This document shows positions 22,273 to 33,118 of a stretch of 64,000 bases of DNA, piece after piece. The stretch is from assembly GCA_025403435.1 (NCBI GenBank), contig CM046348.1, forward strand, positions 37,444,052 to 37,508,051, given 5' to 3'. Under the pieces are notes generated by a model. It was not told where the DNA came from, made no database searches, and saw nothing but the letters and a program-made list of their open reading frames with translations. Both the position numbers and the translations under genes were made by a program. Origin of the DNA: Artocarpus heterophyllus (Eukaryota > Streptophyta > Magnoliopsida > Rosales > Moraceae). Numbering within the stretch: the first letter of the stretch is position 1; the number at the start of each line of letters is the position of its first letter.

Positions 22273-22434
22273 TTTCCCGGCGGATTTCTTGGGAAACAAA
22301 CAAGGAAAGGAGAAAAAAAAAAGTGAACTGCGTTTAGCAGATCAGATGAGATGTTGAAGAGTGAGAACTGTCTGAATCTGATGACTAGCGAATGATCGGA
22401 ATGTAAAGATGAGAGTCGAATTTTTAGATACTGT
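22273..22434 (-). promoter_or_regulatory. 5' leader and proximal promoter of the ACD gene
   Basis: The 160 bases upstream of the ATG are richer in G and C than the DNA beyond, and there is no in-frame upstream ATG. I could not pick out a convincing TATA box or heat-shock element by eye. A short inverted-repeat element lies immediately upstream at 22435-22558. Confidence 0.45.
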
Positions 22435-22558
22435 AGAGCTTTTGGTTTGAATATTTGAATAAAATATTTAAATAAAAATTTAAATTATTATAAAAAAAAT
22501 ATTATAATAAAATAATTTAAACTGTATTTAAGTAAAGGAGTGGTCGAATCAAACACTC
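22435..22558. mobile_element. Small MITE-like palindrome in the ACD promoter
   Basis: The left end GAGCTTTTGGTTTGAATATT and the reverse complement of the right end, GAGTGTTTGATTCGACCACT, are imperfect inverted repeats. They enclose about 80 bases of almost pure A/T. Size, composition and TGTTTG(G/A)TT-type ends suggest a hAT-like MITE. Target duplication was not resolved. Confidence 0.45.
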
Positions 22559-23096
22559 GTAATTATTATTATTTTTTTAATAGTCGATATTGTAATTATT
22601 GAATTTTCTCTTTGTCTTGACGCGCATGTGACAAAAGTCCAGACGTGGGGTCCACTTTTGGTCATTCATGGAAAAAATATCTTATCCTGCATTCTCACGT
22701 GGCTGATGGACCGAAATTATCAATTATAAGATATTTCTTTTCTTATTTGATTAACAAAAACAAAAACAAAAAAAAAAAGATTTTCTTTTCTTTTAAAATC
22801 TTTTTTTTTTCTTTAGCAATGTTGAGAAGCTTTGTGGTGTTCGTATAATCTTGGCAGATTTTATCCGTTTATAAATCTTGGCAGGTTTTATACCTTTCTC
22901 TTTTTGCATTTTTTTTTCCTTTTCGGTATAATAATGTTTCTTTTTGTATTCTTTTGTAAGGAAATTCAGTCGTCTGTTTATATGCGAGAGAAAGAAAAAG
23001 AAATTATATTTAAGAGACAAATAATGCTGCGCAAGTTCTAACAAAAAATAAAGCAATAATAATGCTAGGCATGATAATTTTCTATCGACTCTTTTG

Positions 23097-23134
<38 letters not shown>

Positions 23135-23438
23135 CGACTCGTTTGATCGATTTATTTCTATCATTAATTCATATCTAAAGTCGGTGTGCATATAACTAGA
23201 TCTAGTTTTATTGTTACTGATATGCATTAAATTTTGTTTTACTTTTTTATTATATAATGTTGTAAACTTTATTGATGAGTAGTCGTTGTAGCAATTAAAG
23301 GGACAATTTATTTCTCGCATTAATTTATGTCAAAACGTTAGTATGCATAGTTATTGGATCTAGCATTATGGTTGATACTATGCATATAAATTATTTTGAA
23401 GATCTAATTTTTTTTTGGAAGAAATTTCTCATTCGAGG

Positions 23439-23469
<31 letters not shown>

Positions 23470-23958
23470 CACACACACAAGTACACATATATAAGATCTG
23501 TTTAGTAAATGGATTTAAATTAGTGATTTGATTTGGGTTAGTGTAATTTAAATTAGGATTTGAGTTAGTGGTTTGAATTGTTATCCGAATTGGCGTTTGA
23601 ATGTACATTTCAATTTTAATCTAAGTATGAAATAAAATTAAAATTTGTGTTTGGAGAGGTAATAAAAATAATTTTTGATTTTTTAATAAATACAATAAAA
23701 TTTTAATCTTAATGGTTCTAAAAAAATATGTAATATATATCTTAATTTATTTCTCTCTTCACTAGGAACATAATGAAAAAATAATTATCTCAATTGGATA
23801 TCAAATGAAGAAGTTATGATTTTTTTCCCTCAAATAAAGGATAGAGAATTTCAATTTTTACTGTAGCAGAGATATCTGAGTATCAAAAGTTTATGGGGAG
23901 TAAAACTCTAAAAACTTAGATTTTTGATACTCAAAGGATTTGGATTTTGGGAGAAACA
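22559..23958. other. Intergenic stretch with microsatellites
   Basis: No gene is supported. A (TA)n run lies at 23099-23129 and a (CA)n(TA)n(CA)n run at 23439-23493. Two related segments around CATTAATT(C/T)AT (about 23145-23230 and 23310-23395) look like an old local duplication. From about 23490 the DNA contains TTTGATACTCAAA-type motifs that continue on the far side of the copia insertion. Confidence 0.6.
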
Positions 23959-24381
23959 TATTAGAAATTTACATATACAAAGTTATGGTTTTTATATATG
24001 CATGAATCCAAACAGCATGAAAATCATCAAATGCGGAAACGTAAAGGAAAGAAAATCTAACCTCCAGCCATTGACAAATACAGTAAGAATGGAGAATCTC
24101 TGCAAGAATTCCTAAAGAAAAAGAATCTTCTAAACCTTCTGTAATTTTGGAAAGATGGTGTATTTTTGAAAAAAATTGCAAGGCTTAGGGATCTTATTAT
24201 GTGATATTTATAGACACCCACCATCAAGGTATACGTTACCATCAAGAGGTATCTTTGAAACAAGGCATTCTTTTTAAAACTTTATAAGAGTTTAGAGATA
24301 TCCTTTGGTGTACGGACCACTTAATTTATTTATTATCATTTAAAAACCAAATAACTAATAATAAATAAATTAAAAATAACA
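23959..24381 (-). repeat. C1 3' LTR (423 bp)
   Basis: It aligns along its length with 29782-30237. Shared landmarks are GCATGAATCCAAA, GCGGAAACGTAAAG, GCAAGGCTTAGGGA and TATAGACACCCACCATCA. The plus-strand outer end has decayed from TGTTGG to TATTAG. The inner end is ATAACA. It is about 30 bp shorter than its partner. Confidence 0.92.
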
Positions 24382-24400
24382 TTCTCTCACTTGGTCCACA
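24382..24400 (-). other. C1 polypurine tract
   Basis: On the minus strand AAGTGAGAGAA directly precedes the LTR start TGTTATTTT. This is the copia-type tract that primes plus-strand DNA synthesis. Confidence 0.75.
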
Positions 24401-24720
24401 TATATTTTCTAAATAACTAAAATCGACCAATCTCAAACTTAAGAAATAAATGCATGAATCATGATGATAGGTCCTTTTAGAATAAGTATTATCTTTCATA
24501 TATTATAATGCATTATATCTCTTAATACTAACTCATAAATGGTAACGTAACTTAATGAACAAACCTTATGTTTATTCTAGGTCCAACTTAATTGATTTTT
24601 CTTAAAATAACTGAATATGTGCATAACGTAATATGAGAAAACATCACAACTGAATAAGAGTTTCATAAAAATAATCAAATGTACGTACAATGAAATTCAC
24701 ATCATGGAACCAAGTCCCAT

Positions 24721-25239
24721 TCATACTACATGATCCTTAAAAATCTTTGGTAGCATGCCTTTTGTTGAAAGATCGACAATCATCAACTTAGTGCTAACAT
24801 GTTCAATAACCACTTTCTTTTCTTTAACACGTTTTCTTATAGCCAAATACTTAGTGTAGATGTGTTTACTTTGACTACCGCTCTTGTTGTTCTTGCCCAT
24901 AGATACTGTAGCTGAATTGTCACAATACAATCTCAATGGCCTAGAAATAGATTCCATGATTCCAAGGCCCGATATGAAACTTTTCAACCATGCACCATAA
25001 GAAGTAGCTTCAAAACAAGAAATGAACTCAGCCTCCATAGTAGAGGTAGCAGTTAAAGTCTGCTTCACACTCCTCCAAGATACAGCTCCACTGACAAACA
25101 TGAAAACATAACCAGATGTTGATTTTCGTGAATCAACACAACTAGCGAAGTCTGCATCGGAGTATCCAATCACCTCTAGATTATCAGTTCGTCTATAAAT
25201 GAGCATGTAATCCTTAGTTCCTTGAAGGTATCTCATCAC
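24721..25239 (-). pseudogene. C1 RNase H (copia type)
   Basis: The reverse frame reads LQGTKDYMLIYRR, YSDADFASCVDSRKSTSGYV, TLTATSTMEAEFISCFEA, LYCDNSATVSM and SKHIYTKYLAIRKRV. These are the standard motifs of copia RNase H, including the D...E...D catalytic acidic residues. This 172-residue block is open, but it is separated from the RT by stops upstream (25240-25511). It would remove RNA from the RNA-DNA hybrid in an active element. Confidence 0.9.
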
Positions 25240-25511
25240 CTTCTTTGCAGTTCTTCAGTGATCAACACTTAGGTTTCTCTGATATCTACCCAACATTCCA
25301 ACAGCAAATGCAATGTCAGATCTTGAGCAGACCTAAGCATACATTAGGTTTCCAACGACTAAAGCATATGGAATGTTTTTCATTTGTTCCTATTCGAGCT
25401 CATTTTTCAGCACTGGTTCAAATTAAACCTGTCACCCTTCACAATGGGTGCTACACTTGGTGAACAATGCTTCATCCGAAACCTCTCTAGAACCTTGTTG
25501 ATATAGCTCTC

Positions 25512-26152
25512 TTAAGACAAACCCAAAATGCCTCGAGATCTGTCCCTATGGATCTTAATGTTAATAACATAAGATGCCTTTCCCATATCCTTCATGTCAA
25601 AGTTCTTTGAGAGAAATTGCTTCACCTCATTTGGCAAACCCTTATCATTAGTTACAAGTAATATGTCATCCACATATAGCACAAGGAAACAAATCCTACT
25701 CCCACTAACCTTCTGGTATATACATCGATCCATGATATTCTCTTCAAAACCAAATAAAGATATAACGTCATGAAACTTCAAAGACCATTGACAAGAGGCT
25801 TGTTTCAATCCATATATGGATTTCTTAAGCTTGTAGACTAAATGCTTACCATCACTAGAGGAAAATCCTTCTGGTTGTTTTATATAAACCTCGTCCTCTA
25901 GTTTATCATTGAGAAATGCCGTTTTCACATCTATTTGATGCAAATCCAAATCAAAATGGGCTCCCAATGCCATAATGACTCGAAGAGAATCCTTTTTAGA
26001 TACAGAAGAAAAGGTCTCCATCTAGTCGATTCCTTCTCTTTGGTGAATCCTTTGGCAACAAGTCTTGCCTTATGTCTCTCAATGTTGCCCAATGAGTCTT
26101 TCTTCATTTTAAAGACCCACTTACATCTAATGACCTTTACACCATCAGGCAA
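25512..26152 (-). pseudogene. C1 reverse transcriptase (copia type)
   Basis: The block from 26152 reads [20 protein letters not shown] then RLVAKGFT. After a stop and frame change it continues [39 protein letters not shown], the catalytic box LVLYVDDILLV and FDMKDMGKASYV. Order and spacing match copia RT with an intact YVDD. The stop in front of METFSS (about 26022) and the following stops make it non-functional as a polyprotein. Confidence 0.9.
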
Positions 26153-26559
26153 CTCAATGAGATCCTAGACTCTATTAGATGCCATAGAATCTATTTTGTC
26201 TTTCGTGGCACTATATCATAAGTCAGATTCCTTATAACTCATGACCTGTGATAACATTTCAGGATCATTTTTTGCTCCAACATTGTAGTTAGACTCTTAT
26301 AGATACACAATATAGTCACTAGGTATCGCCAATCATTTTTCTCTAGTAGATCTCCTTAATGTTGGTTCAACATTCTCCTGAGAAGCATGTTGTTCAACAG
26401 GCTATTCAACAGGTTCCTATAACTGTTGTTCAGCTGGATCCACTATTTCTTAATCAACAATCTGTGGAACTTGAATGACTTCTTGTTGTTCATCACATAT
26501 TTGAACTTTAGGCATGTTATGTACAACAATTAATCTATCATAAGAAGTGGAATGTTAAG

Positions 26560-27268
26560 CATCTATATGATCTTTTTCAGAAACAGTGTTCCAAGATCGA
26601 TCACTCCCACTAATCAAGTCATTCTGAAGAAATTTTGCATTCCTTAATTCCATAAATCTAGTAATATGAAATGGACAATAAAATCTGTATCCCTAAGACC
26701 GTTCAGCATAACCAATAAAATATCCACTTCTGGTCCTTGGGTCTAGCTTTTTTTCTTGTGGATTATAAACTCTTACCTCCGATGGGTATCTCCAAATGCG
26801 TACATGTCACAAGCTCGATTTCCAACCTTTGAATAACTCAAAAGGCGTCTTAGGGATAGCCTTGGTTGGAACTCAGTTCAATATATACACTTCCATCTTA
26901 AGAGCTTCAATCTACAAGGACTCAGAAAGTTTGGAGCTAGTAAGCATACTCTGCACCATGTCTAATAATGTTCGGTTTCTTCTTTCAGCTACACCATTTT
27001 GGTCTAGAGGACCAGGCATAGTGTGTTGGGCAACAATCCTTTGTTTTCAAAGAAACCTAACAAATGGACCAGGTGCTTGTCCATACTCAATGTATCTATC
27101 ATAGTACTCTCCACCTTTATCTGATCTCACGATCTTAATTTGCTTTCTGCATTGTTTCTCTACTTTTGCTTTAAAGACTTTAAAAGCATCTAGTGCTTCG
27201 TTTTTATTGTTAAGCAAGTAGAGATACATGTATCGTGAGTAGTCATCTATGCAAAAGACGAAGACCAT
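26560..27268 (-). pseudogene. C1 integrase core, fragmented
   Basis: The reverse frame from 27268 reads VFCIDDYSRYMYLYLLNNK and KIVRSDKGGEYYDRYIEYG, giving the first two acidic residues of the D,D,E triad. After a break, NGVAERRNRTLLDMVQSMLT in another frame gives the conserved glutamate (about 26960-27030). KTPFELFKG follows with several stops. The enzyme would join cDNA to the chromosome; here it is dead. Confidence 0.85.
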
Positions 27269-27302
27269 TAAGAGTACGTGTCCATGTCTGGACTACAAAT
27301 AT

Positions 27303-27925
27303 CTATTTGTATGATTTCGATAAATCAAAACTCCTTTTCGCACCCTTCTTTGACTTGTTGGTCTGCTTACCTTTAATGCAGTCCACACAAGTATCAAAAT
27401 CAGTAAAATCTAAAGTACTAAGTACTCCATCATTTACTAATCTCTTAATTCTCTCAATGAAGATATGTCTTAATCTCTGATGCCACAACATAGAGGATAC
27501 ATCATTTACAACACACCGCTTTATACCAACATTTTCATGAATGTGCAAAGTAGTATAATTGGCATCATTTTGTAAATTAAGACAAAAAATACCATCAGAC
27601 AAAGTATCATATTCAATAAAATCATATTTATAAAACAAATTGAAAAAAGATTTTGAAAATTTAAAGGAATATCCAACTGATACAAGTTTGGAAACTGAAA
27701 TTAAATTTTTAGAAAAACTAAGAATACAAAATGTCTTTTCCAAATATAAAACAAATCCACTGCTTAAAACTAGTTTGCACGTTCCTACAGCCTCCACATA
27801 TGAGCGCATCTTATTTCCTAAATAGAAGCTCTGCTCATTTCTCATTGGCTTCCTCGAGTTTTGCAATTCTTGCAGGGAATTGGTAACATGAATTGTAGAA
27901 CATGAGTCAATCCACTATGTGTTAT
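27303..27925 (-). pseudogene. C1 protease remnant and GAG-pre-integrase domain
   Basis: Near 27915 the frame reads IDSCSTIHVTN, the copia protease active-site region (usually WxxDSG/DTGAT), with Cys at the Gly position and a stop in place of the preceding Trp. The open block 27866-27303 continues GTCKLVL, FSKNLISVSKLV, then MLWHQRLRHI and CVDCIKGKQTNK. The latter is the His/Cys pre-integrase domain (H..H..C..C). Confidence 0.82.
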
Positions 27926-27999
27926 AATTAACATCAATCATATTAGATTCATAACAAACAAGTGAGAGTTGAATACCTTTCTTGTTAAGCCTTCCTTGA

Positions 28000-28740
28000 A
28001 ATTTAGAGCAATCCTTCTTTATGTGCCCCTTCCTCTTACAAAAGAAGCACTTAAACTCTTCCTTAATATCTGATTGGGTAGGAACCTTGCCTTTCCCTTT
28101 TTTGCCTGGCCTGATGTTTCTTCTTGTTTCCTTGGTGTGCCAAATTTACTTTCTCTCCCTCTTCCATAATGAATCTTTCCTCCTCCTAAACACACATAGT
28201 CAACAACTCATTAATTGACCATTTGTCCTTATGTGTGTTATAGGAGACCTTAAAGGGACCACACTCAGAGGGTAGAGAGTTCAGAACGTAATGATCAGGA
28301 AAGAATGGGAAAATGTCAATCTCAAGTGTCTTTAATTGAGCCGCAGTGTCCCTCATGCGCATGATATGCTCACACACGCCTTTAACACTAGTAAGCTTCA
28401 AGGATGAAAATTGCATAATCAAGGTGCTTGCCAATGCCTTATTCGAAGACTCAAATTGTTCATCAATAGCCTTTAGTAATGCTTGGACATTGTCGTATTG
28501 ATCAACCAAACCTCTAATCCCAGCAGAGATTTTGGTCTTTATGAACATAACTAAGAGACGATAGGATTGCTCCCATTTTTCATATGGACCAACATCATCT
28601 GGAGTGCTGGTCTTAGTTATAGAGGGCGGTTCATCCTTTCTAATAACATAGTCAATGTCCATCCACTCCAAATGAAGGAGAATCCTCTCCTTTCAAACTT
28701 TATAGTTATCACCCTTAAGCTCGAGAATATCACATTTCAT
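28000..28740 (-). pseudogene. C1 gag with zinc knuckle
   Basis: Gag probably starts at the ATG 28740-28738 (MKCDILELKGDNYKV). It hits a TGA where copia gags have Trp, then continues KERILLHLEWMDIDYVIRK. The main gag block is open from 28671 to 28186 and includes LKAIDEQFESSNKALASTLI and FPDHYVLNSLPSE. The nucleocapsid knuckle CFFCKRKGHIKKDC (CX2CX4HX4C) is at 28010-28055. At least two nonsense codons separate the parts. Confidence 0.85.
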
Positions 28741-29781
28741 ATCAGATAAATTAACAGCTTGAATTACTGCAATGCATCAAACATACATGCTTATGTCACA
28801 AAATTTGAACCTAATAAACCATATGTCATGTTTTACCAATTGCCTGTGAGTTAAGTTTCTAATTTACATTGATTCACATACAACTTTATGATAAAACTAT
28901 TAAGCTATATTCTATTTCTTAATCCCTGTTGGCAAACTAAGAAAATAGTTTAATATTTTATCCTAATCAATCATATTTAATATAATAAAATTTCCTTTGG
29001 GATAAATTTTATTATACCAATCATAATTAGTTACAATTAATATATGTTTAATTAAATGTGATTTTAAAAAACTTAACGTATGATTTCAATATAATTTAAG
29101 ATGTTGTGGATACTCTTCAATTAATTAAAATTATACAAATCACTCAAGACATTTAATTTTCATGCATAATATATTCATGAATTTGCATATATTAAAAATA
29201 ACAACTACAGAGTAAATTATGCATAAATTCAAAACCACATCTAAAATAAATTTCCAAAATTTTATTTAAACATAAATAATAAAATTTTGGATTTTATTAA
29301 ATTCATTTTAGATTTATTGAAAAACAATTTCCAAAATACCTAAATTAAAAACCTAAAAAAATTAAAAAATAAATATATTTTTTATTTTTTTTATTTTTCT
29401 TGCCTAGAAAAGGACATGTCATTTTTCTCAATGAAAAATGACACCTTATTTTCTAACAAGAAAACGAGGCCTTCAAGGGCCAAAATGACATGTTGTTTTT
29501 CAGCCTCTGATTTCTTTTTCACATTATTGCCCGAATTTGACCCAAATGGGTCCAATTGCAGATCCAGTCGTTTCTATACCTTATGGGCACCAAAATTGAC
29601 ATTTTAAAAACCCAAAAATGTTAGAAAATAAATTTTCTAATGATTTCTAACATTAGTTTTCGTCAAAAATCATAAAAAAAATGATTTCAAATACAATAAA
29701 GTTTTGGGTATTTTGAAAAACTCTATTAAACTCCATTCAAACATATCAATGCAGAGAAAAAACCACGCTCTTGATACCAAA
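28741..29781 (-). other. C1 untranslated leader and primer-binding site
   Basis: About 1 kb of non-coding sequence between the 5' LTR and gag. Next to the LTR, on the minus strand, TGGTATCAAGAGCG (29780-29765) resembles the initiator tRNA-Met binding site with one extra base. Confidence 0.7.
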
Positions 29782-30237
29782 TGTTGGAAATTTACATATA
29801 CAAAATTATGATTTTCATTTGTGCATGAATCCAAATAGCATGAAAATCATCACATGCGGAAACGTAAAGAAAAAGAAATCTAACCTACAGCCATTAACAA
29901 ATACAGTAAAAATGGAAAATCTCTGGAAGAATTCCTCAAGAAAGAGAATCTTCTAAGCCTTCTATAATTTTAGAGAGATAGTGTATTTCTGAAAAAACTG
30001 CAAGGCTTAGGGACCCTCTTATGTAATTTTTATAGACACCCACCATCAGGATGCACTTTACCTATTAAGAAGTATCTCTAAAACAAGGCATTCTTTTTGA
30101 AACTTTATAACAATTCAGAGATATCCTTTGGTTGACACCTTTTAAAAAATACGTATATATTAGACCACTTAATTTGTTTTAATTTATTTATTATCATTTA
30201 AAAACTAAATAAATAATAAATAAATTATAAAATAACA
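29782..30237 (-). repeat. C1 5' LTR (456 bp)
   Basis: The plus strand opens TGTTGGAAATTTAC and closes AAAATAACA. It pairs with the repeat at 23959-24381 and sits next to the primer-binding site. Confidence 0.92.
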
Positions 30238-31051
30238 AAGCAAACATGTATTTAAAAAATTTTTGATACTCAAATCCAAATTTGAGTCCATTGAGTACGA
30301 AGAGTACTCAAAACAAACAGCCCAATAATTATCCTATGGACAATCAGACACGTAGATAATTTCCAACCTACTTGATCTTTCTATTTTCTATTGAGGTCCT
30401 AAATTTAAACTGAATAAAAGGAAAAGAGTAAATTTGCATCGTTGCAAGCCAATCTATTCACATTTTGCATACTGTACCTTGAATTTTTAATTTTAACAAA
30501 ATGCTCCGTGAATTTTAAAATCATTAATAATTAAGGTCTAATAAAAAACAACCGTTAAAAAGCATGAACAATTTTGATGACAAAATTCACGCATGAGTTA
30601 TCATAAGGGTAGAGCTTATTATTTTAAGAAAATGAAAATAGAAGGTCAATGCTTGAAAAAAAATACTTAGATGAAAATTAAAAATTTGTTACAAATGTGA
30701 TATTGAAAGTCAAAAATAAATTATACAAAAATAAATTATTCATATGCAATAGTGCACTTCACTAAAATAAAAAAGTAATTGTCACGATCACTTCATCAAG
30801 TATTTTTGTAAGTAAATTTTTTTTTTGAAGGGTTTGTAAGTAACAAGTTAGGTTTCCGGATAACATATAACTTTTTGTTTTGTTTTGTTTTTTTTTTTGT
30901 ATTTGTCAATCTTTAAATTTATTTATGCCTGATTTGTCTCAAGTACCTTTCATTAACCAACAATATGACGGTGGTATTTTGTTGGGTTATCAACTATTTT
31001 TATGACTGAAAGGCCAAAACATAGAACATAAAAGCATGGTTCAAAATATAA
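30238..31051. other. Intergenic stretch
   Basis: No gene is supported. The first 90 bases contain TTTTTGATACTCAAATCCAA and end ACTCAAAACAAACAGCCC. They look like the right part of a MITE whose left part lies at 23490-23958, split by the copia insertion. Confidence 0.5.
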
Positions 31052-31513
31052 TTAATAATAGGAACAAAAAGGTATTTAAAAAATATGATTAAAACTAAAA
31101 CTTTTAAACTAAAAATTATAACAGGTGAGAATTGTATATTGTAACTTTCTTTTTCTGATCATTGTAACATATAAAAGCTTTACACTATAATAACCAAAAG
31201 TTTTGATTATAACTGATTTTGCCAAAGACCTTTTAACTTTTTAATTAATTATTTTGAATTGTTATTGCTCTTGTTGGTTTGGATACTAGAGATCCTAATA
31301 ATAGGAACAAAGGGTGTTTGAAAAGTATGGTTAGAGCTAAAACTCTTAAACTGAAAATTGTAACATGTGATAATTTTATACTTTAACTCATTTTTTATCA
31401 TTATAACATGTTAAACTATAATAACCAAAAGTTTTGATAATAACTTATTTTGTCAAACACCTTTAACTCTAATTAATTATTGTGAATTGTTACTGCTTGG
31501 ATACTAGACATCC
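31052..31513. repeat. Two tandem copies of a MITE-bearing unit of about 230 bp
   Basis: Unit 1 (31052-31293) and unit 2 (31294-31513) share AATAATAGGAACAAA at the start, then a MITE-like body, then TTGTTA(T)TGCT...GGATACTAGA. In unit 2 the body opens GGGTGTTTGAAAAGTATGG and closes TTTTGTCAAACACC, giving short GGTGTTTG inverted ends of hAT style. Unit 1 shows the same ends in decayed form. Confidence 0.75.
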
Positions 31514-32675
31514 CAGTAAGTAATGCCAGATGGGCTCGCCAATCTACTTGTTAAGGTCGCCTAGAAAATTTTAAAATAGGCCGTGCAACTTACCCTATTT
31601 TGGGGAAACATTTATGATTACTGCTATGTTATTAAACAGTGAATTACAAGAGTAAAATTATCAAAAAAATAAATAAATAGCTTGTGGTATTTTTTTAAAG
31701 AGTTTTTTTACCATATAACATGTTTTAATCCACAGTAAAAAAGATAGCATATATGCAAAGCTCTCTATTTAGAGAGAGTTAGACCAAGTGCTATAGCAAA
31801 TGGATGGCTGATCTGATCTCTTTTAGTTAGGCTCTTACAAATTTAAGGCTTGCATGGATTGACAGGAAAAAAAAAAGTAGGAAGGGGTTTTCATAAATGT
31901 TATTTTTTAAAACTTACTTTTTATAAATGTCACATATGTTTATTTGTTGGATAACTTAAAATATAATATGAATGATAATGTGTCATAACTTTTTCTAAGT
32001 TTGACAAGAATAAATATAACTTTTAAAAGTATTGGCATAATATGTAATTTTCTAAAAAAAAAAATGTATATGGATGGACTTTTTGCCATCTTGAACTTAG
32101 CATTGTAATACCTTCTTTTTACAATAAAAGTTTTTCTGTTTCTCACGAAAAAAAAAAAAGAATGATGCTTAAAAGAAATGATAGCATGTCTATTTCTTAA
32201 CATGAACGATGAATTAAGGGGCAAACAAAAAAAAAAAAACATTATTAAAATTTGATCCTTTCACTACAGATATGCATTGATATGTTTCTCCTTTTTTGGT
32301 TTTAATTAATAAAACGATGCAGTTATTAAGTTGACATTTTTTCAGTTGTTAAAGAAAAAAATATGGCGTTGTCTCTTGAAATGAAATTCTTTTATCTTCT
32401 AAATATATGTTAATGCGATCGACAAAGAAAAGCAAGCAGACAAACGTGCAAGAAGTAGTCCATGCAAAAAGAATCGCGTGTGGCAAAGTACAATTCCGAG
32501 TTATTAAATTAAATTAGAAAACATATTCATAGAAGTTATCTTACATTCTTAAATTTTATTTTAGTGTCAAGCTTGGCATTTTGACCCTTCAGAAGGGAAC
32601 AACTGCACTTGTGCGTTTCCGGTGAAGAGCACCGTACAGAAGAAAACTACACGACACCGAAAGCAAATGAGCTTG
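31514..32675. other. Intergenic stretch, nothing recognised
   Basis: AT-rich with several A runs of 10-13 bases (for example 32147-32159 and 32227-32239). No domain-bearing frame. Confidence 0.6.
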
Positions 32676-33118
32676 TGTTAAAACAAAAAATTTGGATGAA
32701 AACAATCATTAATCAAGATCATTTATGTCAAATCATCGAGATAATTAATAACACACGGAAGTGAACCTGAATCCATAAATAGAATGTGATTCTTGAGTGT
32801 CTAATACGTAAGTCCTCATTTAAAGAATGCCTCTGCAATTTCTCTATAAATTGGTGATAAAAAAATAACGTACGTATTAACCTTGAGGCCACAACCCTTT
32901 ATATAACTGCTAACCGTAATAGTTATCTTTAATTACTAATTTAGTCTATCATAAAATCAGTGATTATATTTTAGTTTCTACACATAGGAGACCTACATTT
33001 AATAATATATTAAAAGCTCGAGACCTAAATTAATCATTTTAATTGGACAACGTTATCTGATAGCCCTTAATATACATTTATTTAATATATTAGCTCATAT
33101 ATTAGATTAATTCCAATA
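32676..33118 (-). repeat. Probable copia solo LTR (443 bp)
   Basis: The plus strand opens TGTTAAAAC and closes TTCCAATA (a decayed CCAACA). Flanks GCTTG and GATTG agree in four of five bases. The interior has the style of a minus-oriented copia LTR (CACGGAAGTGAACCTGAATC, AGATAATTAATAACA). No coding sequence accompanies it. Confidence 0.5.

Larger units (their letters stand above)
23959..30237 (-). mobile_element. Full-length but degenerate Ty1/copia element (C1)
   Basis: Both LTRs are present (23959-24381 and 29782-30237), with a polypurine tract next to the left LTR and a primer-binding site next to the right LTR. The element therefore runs on the minus strand. The order gag, protease, integrase, RT, RNase H is the copia order. 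Flanks are AAACA on the left and AAGCA on the right, a 5-bp target duplication with one mismatch. All domains carry stops or frameshifts. The LTRs differ clearly: by eye about 25 differences in the first 200 aligned bases, so this is an old insertion. Confidence 0.92.

Noticed and set aside
22036..22299. Upstream extension of the ACD first exon to 22299
   Set aside because: The extension has no ATG; the first in-frame ATG is 22272-22270, and the PTS2 sits properly near that N-terminus.
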